A stretch of DNA of 10,859 nucleotides from Synura sp. LO234KE (GCA_015143735.1 VKHC01000578.1:1-10859); one strand, 5' to 3'. Positions 1 through 6,460 are shown, counted from the first letter of the stretch. The notes: generated by a model not told the origin, from the sequence alone. Made by a program: numbers and translations.

Positions 1-113
1 GACACCAATTTCACCTCGTCCGACAAGTTTACGTCTGCATGTGCGAGTAACAACAGCCTTACAACTTCCTTGTGTCCCCCTTAACTCCAGTCATTATGAG
101 CGTTTGCTGAGTC
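1..113 (-). pseudogene. ankyrin segment of relic A at the window edge
   Basis: The segment follows an acceptor-like TTTTTAG and reads DSANAHNDWS, a TAA (81-83), then GGHKEVVRLLLLAHADVNLS up to base 1. GHKEVVRLLL-x-H-A-D-V-N is a textbook ankyrin helix 2 and loop. NAHNDWS is the end of the previous unit, but the roughly ten residues of T-P-L-H-x-A-A that should lie between are gone. The stop sits exactly at that deletion. The Asp-Trp pair here has no intron between the codons, unlike segment 897-1007. The gene should continue left of the window. Confidence 0.75.
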
Positions 114-141
114 TAAAAACCACCAAATGATAAGAATAAAT

Positions 142-372
142 TCAAACAGGGCAAATATAATAAGATTGATAATACCACTTGGTAATCTGCTTGCAGGACA
201 ATAAGTGTATACAGAAATCTGGTTTCTGAACGGTACCGACATTACTACTGGCATGTTCCAACCCTGCCAGAACACGAATTTGTGCCTTTTCATTGCTTAA
301 TTTTGTTTCGTATACAACGAACTCCCAGGCTTTTTGTCGAACAATATAGCATATATAGTAAATGTAGCATAA
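142..372 (-). pseudogene. ankyrin segment of relic A
   Basis: This frame is open for 76 codons. Residues about 27-59 (294 down to 196) read SNEKAQIRVLAGLEHASSNV followed by GTVQKPDFCIHLLS. These match the second helix of one ankyrin unit (x-x-V-x-x-L-L-E-H-G-A-x-V) and the start of the next (D-G-x-T-P-L-H-L-L). The flanks in the same frame (FVVYETK before, KWYYQSYYICPV after) look non-coding. The opposing frame at 81-293 is also open but shows no family resemblance, so I take this one. Confidence 0.55.
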
Positions 373-485
373 TTATCCATCCTGGTTTATCAAAAGACCC
401 CCTACAAAGTAATTCGACTTCCCATTTTACCGCATTTCCGTTGTTCCCTGCGAGTTGTAAGTAACGTATTCAACATGGAACATAC

Positions 486-602
486 TTCACCGCCGCTGGC
501 AAGGTAGTTCGTCCGCACGGCAACCAAGCGATGCTCCAATATAATGGTGAATATCTCAATATTACCACCATGTGCAGCACCATGAAGCGCAACTGCACCA
601 TT
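486..602 (-). pseudogene. ankyrin exon of relic A
   Basis: 39 codons begin right after an acceptor-like ATAATTAG (ending at 603) and end at a GTATGT donor (485-480). The translation contains GAVALHGAAHGGNIEIF, a near-canonical G-x-T-A-L-H-x-A-A-x-x-G-x-x-E-I ankyrin helix pair, then TIILEHRLVAV (from L-L-x-H-G-x-x-V). If the GTATGT is used with CTCGCAG (ending at 448), the intron is only 38 nt, short even for fungi. Reading straight through is also open, to a TAG near 396. The ankyrin identity is strong; the exon end is less certain. Confidence 0.75.
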
Positions 603-792
603 CTAATTATAGAGCAACCAAGAGCGGGGAATACGCAACAAAGTATTGGTAAATTGACCGTATTTGCCGCTATACTTATAGGGGGACGCTATAGTTACAT
701 GATCTTTTTACATGATGTTCGCTCCACTCTCCAGTAGTAGTCGAACTGAGCTCGTATTAATCACATACCTAAGTCAACCGAGGGCAGCACCA

Positions 793-896
793 CTGCAGTT
801 CTGCCGGCAATCTTTTCATATAGGACATGTGGGTTAATTCATGCAATAGAATATCATCATTTGTCAAGGGCACATATTCCTTAAGATTGTTCTTAC
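793..896 (-). other. intron of relic A, phase 0, between Asp and Trp
   Basis: Donor GTAAGA at 896-891 and acceptor CTGCAG ending at 793 give a 104-nt intron. It lies between a GAC (Asp) and a TGG (Trp) codon without changing phase. The frame after the acceptor reads WCCPRLT then TAG. Relic B has a GTAAGT...CTACAG intron of 108 nt at the same Asp/Trp position, which is why I prefer this acceptor over nearby AGs. Confidence 0.5.
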
Positions 897-1007
897 GTCC
901 TTTTGACTGTCTACATGAATGCCGTTTCTGTGAAGAAATCGAAGTACTAGCATAAGAGATTCCGACAAATTATCCATAGCGGCGATGTGCAAGGTCGGCT
1001 CCCCTTT
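897..1007 (-). pseudogene. ankyrin exon of relic A with splice sites on both sides
   Basis: 37 codons with a clear ankyrin unit: EPTLHIAAM (from G-x-T-P-L-H-x-A-A), then LVLRFLHRNGIHVDSQKD (from V-x-x-L-L-x-x-G-A-D-V-x-x-x-D). The segment follows an acceptor-like CACTCAG (ending at 1008) behind a T-rich stretch. It ends exactly at a GTAAGA donor (891-896) after the Asp codon. This is one of the best-preserved ankyrin units in the window. The insertion NLSES in place of the usual G-H turn is a sign of divergence. Confidence 0.7.
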
Positions 1008-1149
1008 CTGAGTGTATGTAATACATAAAAAAGCAGCATTAAGATTTTTGGTTCACGCCCAAAAATTAAACCTATCACCGAGGTTGCGGTAAGCACACTA
1101 AGTGTGATCAGGCTACCAGAAGAAGAAAAAGCAAGTAGGTATTCAAATG

Positions 1150-1377
1150 TCAGAATCTAACTTGAATTTCAGCCTCTAGTTGTGACGAATTGTGTTTTCG
1201 CAATGAACTTAAACTATCTAATGTGGCAACACAAATATGAATTTTAAAGAGATATTGGAAAGGATCCTGGTGCTCATTCATGAGCATGCTTAAGTTAGCG
1301 TGCCGATACAAGTAAAAATATAAAGAATTTACGACCATGTCATAAGAGGATCTCTCGACCGTTGAATCAGGAGTCAC
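1150..1377 (-). pseudogene. ankyrin-like segment of relic A
   Basis: This is a 75-codon open segment, the longest in relic A. It contains LYRHANLSM, comparable to the L-L-x-x-G-A-N-L end of an ankyrin helix 2 plus loop. About 30 residues later comes TLDSLSSLRKHNSSQLEAE, comparable to G-x-L-D-x-x-x-x-L-L-x-x-G-A. The spacing is close to one ankyrin unit (about 33 residues). The TPLH signature itself is not preserved, the apparent start is a GTG, and there is no sign that translation begins here. Most likely it is an eroded internal exon. Confidence 0.35.
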
Positions 1378-1719
1378 AAAAGATCGAAGACATAATCACG
1401 AGTTGAACAGGAAAGAGTGTCGAATACATTATTTACGTGAAGGTGGTTCTTCCATTTTTGAACTTCATTTTTCTGTCGTTTGTAGATTGCATATCAACAC
1501 CTTCTTTAGATATGAATTGTTCCGTTTTTCTCGTAAACCAGCTAATTGCCTGTACCCGTAAGCCAGGACAGGCTAAGTTTTGAAAACCTGCAATTATTTC
1601 TAAATTGCAGTGAAAACGGGAATTTTGTACTCGGTATCAAATGCGTCCTCTGAAAAAGTTTTAGATATATCGGGGACAGAACCTTGTCCTGTGTCATAGG
1701 GATTTGACTCAAACTGAGA

Positions 1720-1803
1720 CTATATCTCGCTAAGTGCTTGCTTCGTATCCAGGAAGTTGGAACATATATCTAAGCTGTCTTTGAGAAAGACGAAAGTTTT
1801 CAT
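1720..1803 (-). pseudogene. F-box-like N-terminal segment of relic A
   Basis: An ATG at 1803 opens 27 codons ending at a TAG (1720-1722). The middle reads LDICSNFLDTKQALSEI, which resembles helices 1-2 of fungal F-boxes (consensus roughly LPxEILxxICxFLDTxxLLxLS). The usual Leu-Pro is missing; the upstream residues are FVFLKDS. The same frame is open upstream of the ATG back to a TAA about 27 bases away. It continues for about 40 codons after the TAG without obvious F-box character. The call rests on one motif plus its position upstream of the ankyrin segments. Confidence 0.35.
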
Positions 1804-1849
1804 GTGAGATACTAAACGCTGAGCGCATTATAAGTTTGTTATACGATAT

Positions 1850-2080
1850 CATGGAATATAACTCTCCGTCCTATTGCGCGCTCGTTCACTCCTGTTCTTG
1901 TCAATTTTATTGCACGAGTGCTTTCTGTATTTCTGCTTTGCTTTTAGATTCTGAAATGGGTGAATATCTGCTTGAAAGACTTTTTGAGTTGCGGTTTTTG
2001 TATGCGATTTTATGAAAATCCAACTACGAGTCAAGATTTGAATTTTAGAAAGCCACATCATTATCCGTAATTAATGGTGA
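1850..2080. other. A+T-rich spacer between divergent relics A and B
   Basis: A 70-codon open frame exists on the minus strand (1849-2061). It is Lys/Arg/Ile-rich, starts with Met-Met, and shows no family resemblance. I treat it as chance. As the space between two divergently oriented F-box/ankyrin relics, this stretch would have held their promoters; no specific site is recognisable. Confidence 0.4.
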
Positions 2081-2230
2081 CATCGATCACCTTCCGATTT
2101 ATTAGCTCTCATTATTGTTATTTCATGTTTGAGTAGAGAAATATCTATAAGGAAAAGCGTCAAAATAGTAATGAGAATTAGACCAAGATATCTAGTGACG
2201 AGGAGGCAAAGTTTTGAGTTTACATCCTAA
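2081..2230 (+). pseudogene. possible F-box remnant of relic B
   Basis: 49 codons are open between TGA (2078-2080) and TAA (2228-2230). The start, SPSDLLALIIVISCLSREIS, resembles L-P-x-D-L-L-x-L-I-x-x-x-L-S of an F-box. The neighbouring frame reads DHLPIY just before, so a frameshift could supply the Leu-Pro. The remainder is Arg/Lys-rich and unrecognised. There is no ATG at the right place. This is a weak call, supported mainly by position upstream of an ankyrin exon. Confidence 0.25.
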
Positions 2231-2315
2231 ATATCTCACTAAGGCATCACCAAATTGTTGAAACACATGCGAAAGCACGCTTACCTCAATAAATCTATCG
2301 CTATGTATTTATTCG

Positions 2316-2429
2316 ATGATAAACATATCATTGAACCCTTTTGTAGTGTGGCTGGCTTGGACGAATGACATCGAAGCGATTCAAGTTCTTCTACAAAACG
2401 GGTTTGACATTAGCACTCAAGATAGCGAT
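2316..2429 (+). pseudogene. ankyrin exon 1 of relic B
   Basis: From 2334 the frame reads NPFVVWLAWTNDIEAIQVLL then QNGFDISTQDSD. This matches T-P-L-x-W-A-A-x-x-N-x-I-E-A-I-x-x-L-L-x-N-G-x-D-I-x-x-x-D of a fungal ankyrin unit. It ends at a consensus donor GTAAGT (2430-2435) directly after an Asp codon, as in relic A. The ATG at 2316 is simply the first in the frame and is probably not the true start. Reading past the donor gives a further 28 codons with no ankyrin character. Confidence 0.65.
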
Positions 2430-2537
2430 GTAAGTGTCTTTACGCCGATATTGCAATCCACACATGTAAGGGATTTAGACCGTATTGGCATCCACACACA
2501 TGTACTGTGTTAGTCATGATTTGTTGTATTCCTACAG
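2430..2537 (+). other. intron of relic B, phase 0, between Asp and Trp
   Basis: Donor GTAAGT and acceptor TTGTATTCCTACAG, preceded by T-rich sequence, bound a 108-nt intron. Splicing joins GAT to TGG in frame, and the downstream ankyrin unit is in that same frame. No perfect CTAAC branch site is seen. Confidence 0.6.
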
Positions 2538-2696
2538 TGGCGACTCTGTTAAAGATGTTTATCATTTGTCTTCGCGTTAACGTTGGCGCAGGATGGAGGC
2601 TGTGCGCTCATGGAAGCCTTGAAGTCCGAACAGCAAGAAACTTCTGAATTTCTGATGTCGAGGGCCGCTATGAAGGTCCCGGTAAGGCTAGAGTAG
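2538..2696 (+). pseudogene. ankyrin exon 2 of relic B, with internal stop
   Basis: The frame set by exon 1 reads WRLC, a TAA (2550-2552), then stays open for 47 codons to a TAG (2694-2696). It contains QDGGCALMEALKSEQQETSE then FLMSRAAMKVP, comparable to D-G-x-T-A-L-M-x-A-x-x-x-x-x-x-E-x-x-x-F-L-L-S-R-G-A. The TAA sits where the T-P-L motif should be. A GGTAAGG at 2681-2687 could be a further donor. Confidence 0.55.
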
Positions 2697-2699
2697 CCG

Positions 2700-3017
2700 G
2701 GTTGGGAACAGTGTATAAATTTTCTCTTACACCAACGCAAGAACTGTATTTTTAAACTATCGGCAACCAGTGCATTCTCGTCTCAGTCAAGTCTGGATAT
2801 TGCAATAGACCAGCATCCTTACGGTATTAGCTCATTCTTAACCCTATCCACTCCATTAGTGATACCAAACTAGAGGATTAGTCCCCGAGCAACTGAGATG
2901 TGAATCAAACTTGATGTCGATTGAGAGCAACTACGAGAGTCTCATTTCATATCTGATCATATGAATACACTATATATAATTGCGGATTGCTTATGAGTTG
3001 AAATATCTTATTCGTAG
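2700..3017 (+). other. no recognisable gene; ends in a splice acceptor-like tract
   Basis: I see no coding signal in about 300 bases. The last part is T-rich and ends in TATTCGTAG (3009-3017) directly before an exon-like segment, so the stretch may be the eroded intron or upstream exon of the 3018 element. Confidence 0.35.
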
Positions 3018-3164
3018 GAATTGGAGTACAAGACACACCTGGAAGCTCAGGAGCAGACCATACAGAACATATTGCAGGAATATTTTAAGAATCGTGGGGA
3101 ACAATCACCGTCTGAGATGTCATGGTTGGAATCTATGGCTAGATTTTATTACTTTCAGTTGTGA
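3018..3164 (+). pseudogene. exon-like fragment, helical Glu/Gln-rich, family unknown
   Basis: 48 codons follow an acceptor-like TTATTCGTAG and end in TGA. They read ELEYKTHLEAQEQTIQNILQ, EYFKNRGEQSPSEMSWLESM, ARFYYFQL. The composition (long Glu/Gln/Leu helix, a charged turn, then an aromatic helix) is strongly protein-like and unlike the surrounding A+T-rich junk. No ATG begins it. I do not recognise the family. Its neighbour 17 bases downstream is a P-loop in another frame, so the two may be one broken NTPase gene. The overlapping 66-codon frame at 2980-3180 is Arg/His-rich and looks like a shadow. Confidence 0.5.
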
Positions 3165-3180
3165 GAACTTTTTCGGTTAA

Positions 3181-3255
3181 AGGTCCTATGGTGGGGGAAA
3201 GTCGTTGTTGTTACTTCTCTCTCAAATCTACTTTGCCTTGCATCGTAAGCAATAA
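3181..3255 (+). pseudogene. P-loop (Walker A) fragment, helicase-like
   Basis: 24 codons between stops read RSYGGGKSLLLLLSQIYF then ALHRKQ. GGGKSLL followed by a hydrophobic run is the Walker A signature seen in RecQ/DEAD-type helicases (T-G-G-G-K-S-L-x-x-x-x-P-A). About ten codons further on, the stop-broken sequence PIIVTC, stop, LLHRY around 3257-3286 could be the worn T-I-V-x-x-P-L-V-x-L motif Ia region, but this is tentative. No DEAH box or later motif was found in 3290-3530. A short P-loop can also arise by chance. Confidence 0.35.
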
Positions 3256-3259
3256 TCCA

Positions 3260-3533
3260 ATAATCGTAACTTGTTAGTTACTACATCGTTATTGATACGC
3301 CTACGGCGCTGTCTATCCACCATTGTCAGTTAATCGTCTATTCAGTAGATTTTCCCCGAATATTTTTACCGAGTAAAATCTTGAAGTCCTTCTTCATGTC
3401 TAAGGGCGTGAATGTAGCCTAGGTGAGGAAATGAAAGGTCGATAACAGTCGTGTCAAAGTCAAACAGCAGCAGTACCACGACACTAGCTAAAAGTACTAG
3501 TTGTTAGAGTGGTCAAGTAGCTAAACAACAACG
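3260..3533. other. no gene seen
   Basis: All six frames are broken frequently. It may contain the worn remainder of the P-loop gene on the plus strand, but no motif survives. Confidence 0.4.
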
Positions 3534-3725
3534 CTAGTCTTTGGTATCCTCATCAAGAAAAATAGTCCTCGCTCTAACGGCTGCACTAGAACAATGGTGA
3601 TTATCACGCCGGCCGATAATTTTCTCCGAATTGTTTATTCTCAGGATATTTAGCCTACCGGCCACGGTAAGAAGTGCATCCAGAGGAGTCACACCGAGCA
3701 AGGAAGGTGGCCGGTCGCGGGAAAT
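3534..3725 (-). pseudogene. ankyrin-like segment within relic C
   Basis: 63 codons are open between TGA and TAG. The N-terminal third, SLLGVTPLDALLTVAGRLNI, carries G-V-T-P-L-D-A-L, a good match to the ankyrin T-P-L-H-x-A signature. The rest (INNSEKIIGRRDNHHCSSAA and onward) has no clear repeat. Unlike the neighbouring sequence it is moderately G+C-rich. Confidence 0.45.
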
Positions 3726-3737
3726 TCAGGAGTCTGA

Positions 3738-3860
3738 GTGGTGGAAGTGGGCAGTAGTAGAGTATAGAGGAGGAGATGGTTGATCAATCGGTCTCGGGAC
3801 ATGCTACGTGGTTCGTGGAGAGTAGCTTGCTGTTTTCATTCATTTTCATTTTCATCAGCC
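3738..3860. repeat. low-complexity tracts: purine-rich run and TTTCA-type repeat
   Basis: 3738-3780 is almost all A/G plus T in a GTGG/AGTAG/GAGG pattern, which is pyrimidine-rich on the minus strand and could serve as a polypyrimidine tract for relic C. 3833-3856 is a degenerate tandem of TTTTCAT/TCATTT units. Neither shows coding potential. Confidence 0.5.
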
Positions 3861-3992
3861 ACCAGTCCTTAAACTGTCTAAATTAACTATAGTTTTAAAA
3901 TTGGGTTTGTAACTGGTTGCACCATAACATATCTAAGTGTTTTACTACTCGGTTTCTTAGTGGTTATGCCTCAGGTCCTATGTCAAACTTAT

Positions 3993-4109
3993 CTAACCCT
4001 TCAAAAGCGCATGCGGCACTGCTCCCGGCTCTAAGCTTAAGCAAGCAGCAATATGGAAAATCACAAATAGCGAAACCGGAATCTCCAGCCTATGCCAGAT
4101 AGTGTCAAG
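3993..4109 (-). pseudogene. ankyrin unit within relic C
   Basis: 38 codons ending in TAG: LDTIWHRLEIPVSLFVIFHI, AACLSLEPGAVPHALLKG. FHIAACL-x-x-E-x-x-x-V-x-x-L-L-K-G fits T-P-L-H-I-A-A-x-x-G-x-x-x-x-V-x-x-L-L-x-x-G. After the TAG, the +1 frame continues EGLDKFDIGPEA to 3964, which could be the following D-x-x-loop and marks a second small indel. Confidence 0.5.
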
Positions 4110-4335
4110 GAGAAAGGAATCCAAGGATATTCTGCAAGTATGGGTAATTCAGGCCTTTCGCTAACTCAATCGCGACACCAATAATTTTTTTAGTGCACTT
4201 GGTCTGCAAACTCAGAACGCAATTTTCGCCAAACGGATAATGCGCAAGAATTTAGGTTTAGAGAGCAAGAGCTTTTAACTTCTCTGGTGTACACCATTAG
4301 ATCGCCATTTCTTCATTCTCTAGATTTCTTAATTC

Positions 4336-4545
4336 TTAAGCGGAAAGGGCCTTAGCTGCCGAAACTTTGGGGTCATGTCGGCAGCAACAGTCTACGAGTA
4401 GTGTGTCTGAAATCTCCTGAGTCTTAATTTTCGGTTGAAGATGATATTTCTGAATCACCAGACTTCGCTGAATCTTTAGGCTCATTATGGACAGCCAGAC
4501 TCTGTTGCATCGGTCTCGAAGAAGAAACAAGTCCGCTAACTTCAT
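4336..4545 (-). pseudogene. small ORF of unknown nature upstream of relic C
   Basis: This is a 69-codon ATG-initiated frame starting MKLADLFLLRDRCNRVWLSI and ending near KVSAAKALSA. Its position about 85 bases upstream of the first ankyrin piece of relic C, on the same strand, would suit an N-terminal exon. The LADLFLL start is vaguely F-box-like, but there is no Leu-Pro-x-Glu core. The opposite strand carries an ankyrin-like piece at 4487-4570 over the same bases, so at least one of the two is coincidence. Confidence 0.2.
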
Positions 4546-4570
4546 AGAGGAATTGACGGGACCTTTTTGA
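4487..4570 (+). pseudogene. possible ankyrin scrap
   Basis: 27 codons from ATG to TGA read MDSQTLLHRSRRRNKSANFI then EELTGPF. D-S-Q-T-L-L-H-R matches the D-G-x-T-L-L-H-x-A signature, and the spacing to FIEEL matches helix 2. It is isolated on the plus strand and overlaps a minus-strand ORF. A single short match of this kind is expected by chance now and then. Confidence 0.25.
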
Positions 4571-4816
4571 ATTCCGGTAGTTACTCCTCCAATGGGCCTC
4601 TCACGGCAATTTGATCGTTAATGCGAGCTGTCCCGGGTTATGTTGTATGTTCAGGGAGGATGGTTATGTAGTTCACTCCTTGATATCACTCTACCCGACT
4701 TCTACTCAGTCGTGTGCACCATGGAACAAGAAATTCGGGCTTTGTTCAGCATCCTGGCTTGAACAAAAATCATACGTGAACTTTCTTCGCATAGTTTTGC
4801 TTACACGACAACCGTG

Positions 4817-5169
4817 TCACTGTCTCGGGGCAACTGGCGTTGTTGCCAATCTTGTTTTTAAAATCGAAGGCGATTGAGATAGCTCTATGGGCGGTTGGCT
4901 TTTGGACACTTCTCGGATCTTTAGTGCACTCTCATTGAGAGTCTTGGCCCCGTTCCTTGGGACCCGGTCTTCAAGCCTTTGCAGAATAAACTCGTAGGAT
5001 TTGTTTCGCAAGTCTGGATCGTGGAGACCAACCATTTCATTCCTATTTGTTCCCGGTCATGCCAAACAATCATGCTGTGGGCACTGAAGCATGAACGGAG
5101 CTTCTCAACAGATATTGAACGATGTAAGTCGCGGGGTCCCTTCCCGAGGATCTCGGCGACTGCACAGAC
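4817..5169 (-). pseudogene. unrecognised broken coding segment, two frames
   Basis: Two minus-strand frames are open and protein-like. Frame 1 (5169-4921, 82 codons) reads VCAVAEILGKGPRDLHRSIS, VEKLRSCFSAHSMIVWHDRE, QIGMKWLV in its first 48 residues. Frame 2 (5035-4817, 72 codons, ATG at 5035) reads MVGLHDPDLRNKSYEFILQR, LEDRVPRNGAKTLNESALKI, REVSKSQPPIELSQSPS. The convincing part of frame 1 stops about where frame 2 begins (about 5025), which suggests one protein broken by a frameshift. I do not recognise the family; it is not ankyrin. The plus-strand ORF at 4611-4877 overlaps and is treated as a shadow. The block is visibly richer in G+C than its flanks. Confidence 0.45.
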
Positions 5170-5223
5170 TCACAAGGAGTACACGGCTGCAGAGTCTTAC
5201 TAGGAAACCGCTACTGCTGCTAA

Positions 5224-5361
5224 TTAGTATATGGAATTCTTTTGGAGTTCATTGGTTTTCTGGTCTTTTACCTTCATGTGGTATCGGTTGGCGTGGTCGC
5301 CTCCTTTCATGAGACATGGATTGCATTTGTAATACCGTGCTCCAGGAGCACAGTATGTCGC
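5224..5361 (-). pseudogene. Cys/His-rich, zinc-finger-like fragment
   Basis: 45 codons read ATYCAPGARYYKCNPCLMKG, GDHANRYHMKVKDQKTNELQ, KNSIY, then TAA. The spacing C-x8-C-x2-C-x6-H-x4-H, with an aromatic pair before the second Cys and N-R-Y-H-M after the first His, suggests a small zinc-binding finger. A BED-type finger of hAT transposases (K-C-x-x-C ... H-x-x-x-H) is one candidate; the last His of that pattern would be replaced by Asp in VKD. There is no start codon at the left end; the frame opens after a stop. The flanking frame (5525-5307) is also open and may be the preceding part after a one-base shift. Family assignment is uncertain. Confidence 0.4.
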
Positions 5362-5525
5362 TTATCACCCGGAGGTGGTATGCCCGTCCTCTTCCGTATA
5401 GCGGGGGACGTTATTTTGCAGTAAAAATCTTTCCCTGGGGAGGACTTAACTACGCTTACGGGCGAAGCCTTCTCCCCCTCCCAACTCGATCCAAGGGTTC
5501 GCCAGTTGGTACAGCATGGGGGCTC
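5307..5525 (-). pseudogene. open segment upstream of the finger, possibly same broken gene
   Basis: 72 codons without a stop, in a G+C-richer patch. The segment includes ASPVSVVKSSPGKDFYCKIT and SPAIRKRTGIPPPGDKRH, ending with TVLLEHGITNAIHVS. The Lys/Arg/Ser/Pro-rich part could precede the finger at 5224-5361 if one base was gained or lost near 5360. The terminal LLEHG is ankyrin-like but too short to use. Plus-strand frames here (5091-5570) are also open, so chance cannot be excluded. Confidence 0.25.
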
Positions 5526-5569
5526 CTAGTAGTAACTATTAGACATTCTGCGTTGGATCCTGTTTCTTG

Positions 5570-6460
5570 ACTGCCTACCTATAAGAATTAAGATGAATGA
5601 TATTTGGGAAGGGCAGTCGAAATGAACTATACGATTTTTGCAAACAGAAGAAGAGTTGAGTGATCATCTCATTTTTATGCGCTAGCTTAAAAACCTTTCG
5701 TTTGCTCTCTTTCGTTTGACAGGTTGTTGGTTGTCTACCTATCAAGAAGTTGTTTTAGCCATCTCTTACACGCAACGGCGTGCAATTTGCTAATAAGCTC
5801 TTGAGAGTGCTTATCTAGCCTCCTCTATTGCGTGCTGTTTTGTATGTTTTCTTGCTACTAAGCCAACTTAACTTTTGAAAAAATGCTGTTTTCGCCATCT
5901 GCTGGGGCAGGCGAGGCTAAATTTATGATCTCGTGCTAGCTACTACCACAGCATGTGGTTCTCAGACACGGAATAGAGAGCTATCGTGGTTTGTTCGCTA
6001 CGAAGAATGATTCTTAATCGCTTTCACAAACATGCATTGTGAGGAAGCTAACTAAGAACTCCTTCGCCAATTATTTAGGAAAATATGAGCACATGCAAGT
6101 AGTCGTGACCTTTTTTGCACTTTATAGCTATTGAATAAGAGAGATGAGCTGTCTGCGGTAGGTAGTTACACCAGAGGTTTAAGGATTATTAAGCTAATTT
6201 GCTTAACATCAATGCAACGCTTAAACCAGCCAAAAAAAACATCCGAGATACTATTCCTCCGCCTCAGGTACGGCCCTTTCTTTACTGCTCCATACATACC
6301 ACAACTCAACCCCTTCCCCCTACACATAAACCTCTTCCAAACAAAACTGAACTGTCCGCATGACCCACACGCAATCCTTGTGTCCCCGAATCCATCCCGA
6401 AAAGTACCACAAGACCAATGTCAATATCTTATTATTCGGTGTGCTTCACGTCCCCCGCCA
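5570..6460. other. no convincing gene
   Basis: About 900 bases of mostly A+T-rich sequence. A plus-strand frame of 124 codons from a TTG (6131-6505) is Pro/Leu-rich because 6240-6480 is C-rich on this strand. It runs antisense into the end of the 6465-7792 pseudogene, and I read it as non-coding. The C-rich stretch is the 3' flank of that gene. A splice-acceptor-like TTTGACAG sits at 5715-5722 without a recognisable exon after it. Confidence 0.45.

Larger units (their letters stand above)
1..1803 (-). pseudogene. F-box/ankyrin-repeat gene relic A, runs off left edge
   Basis: On the minus strand, read from 1803 down to 1, there is an F-box-like start (1803-1720) followed by five ankyrin-like segments in the order expected for a fungal F-box/ankyrin protein: about 1377-1150, 1007-897, 602-486, 294-196 and 113-1. 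Several segments are bounded by plausible splice sites. F-box proteins recruit substrates to SCF ubiquitin ligases through Skp1, and ankyrin repeats would bind the substrate (family knowledge). The frame is closed by a TAG after the F-box segment, a TAG shortly after the Asp/Trp intron, and a TAA in the last segment (81-83), so it is most likely a pseudogene. Each segment alone is weak to moderate, but the colinear series on one strand is the main evidence. It could instead be pieces of two neighbouring genes. Confidence 0.6.
2081..2696 (+). pseudogene. F-box/ankyrin-repeat gene relic B
   Basis: The plus strand carries a weak F-box-like segment (2081-2230), an ankyrin exon (2316-2429), a good intron (2430-2537) and a second ankyrin exon (2538-2696). 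Joining the exons keeps phase 0, with one TAA at 2550-2552 interrupting the second exon. The order matches relic A on the other strand. As in A, the predicted role (substrate adaptor of an SCF ubiquitin ligase) is family knowledge only, and the internal stop argues against a working product. There is no clear end: after the stop at 2694-2696, no further ankyrin unit is visible on this strand. Confidence 0.55.
3534..4251 (-). pseudogene. ankyrin-repeat gene relic C
   Basis: Three colinear ankyrin-like pieces lie on the minus strand: 4251-4105 (frame 1), 4109-3993 (shifted by one base, overlapping the end of the first), and 3725-3534. The first reads GVAIELAKGLNYPYLQNILG and the second LFVIFHIAACLSLEPGAVPH then ALLKG. 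The third reads SLLGVTPLDALLTVAGRLNI and continues open for about 35 more codons. The one-base overlap at about 4107 joins pieces 1 and 2 into a sensible protein, which indicates a frameshift. A pyrimidine-rich tract ending in CACTCAG (about 3740-3780, minus) may be the acceptor before piece 3. No F-box is certain upstream. Confidence 0.5.

Noticed and set aside
1849-2061. 70-codon minus-strand ORF
   Set aside because: It is Lys/Arg/Ile-rich with a Met-Met start and no recognisable domain. It lies in the spacer between divergent relics.
4611-4877. 88-codon plus-strand ORF
   Set aside because: It is Cys/Leu/Ser-rich without a domain and partly overlaps the more protein-like minus-strand frame 5035-4817. 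It starts at a non-ATG codon.
5091-5570. Three overlapping plus-strand ORFs (5091-5312, 5242-5424, 5316-5570)
   Set aside because: They overlap each other in different frames and lie opposite the Cys/His finger fragment. They contain Gly/Arg/Ser runs typical of G+C-rich shadow frames.
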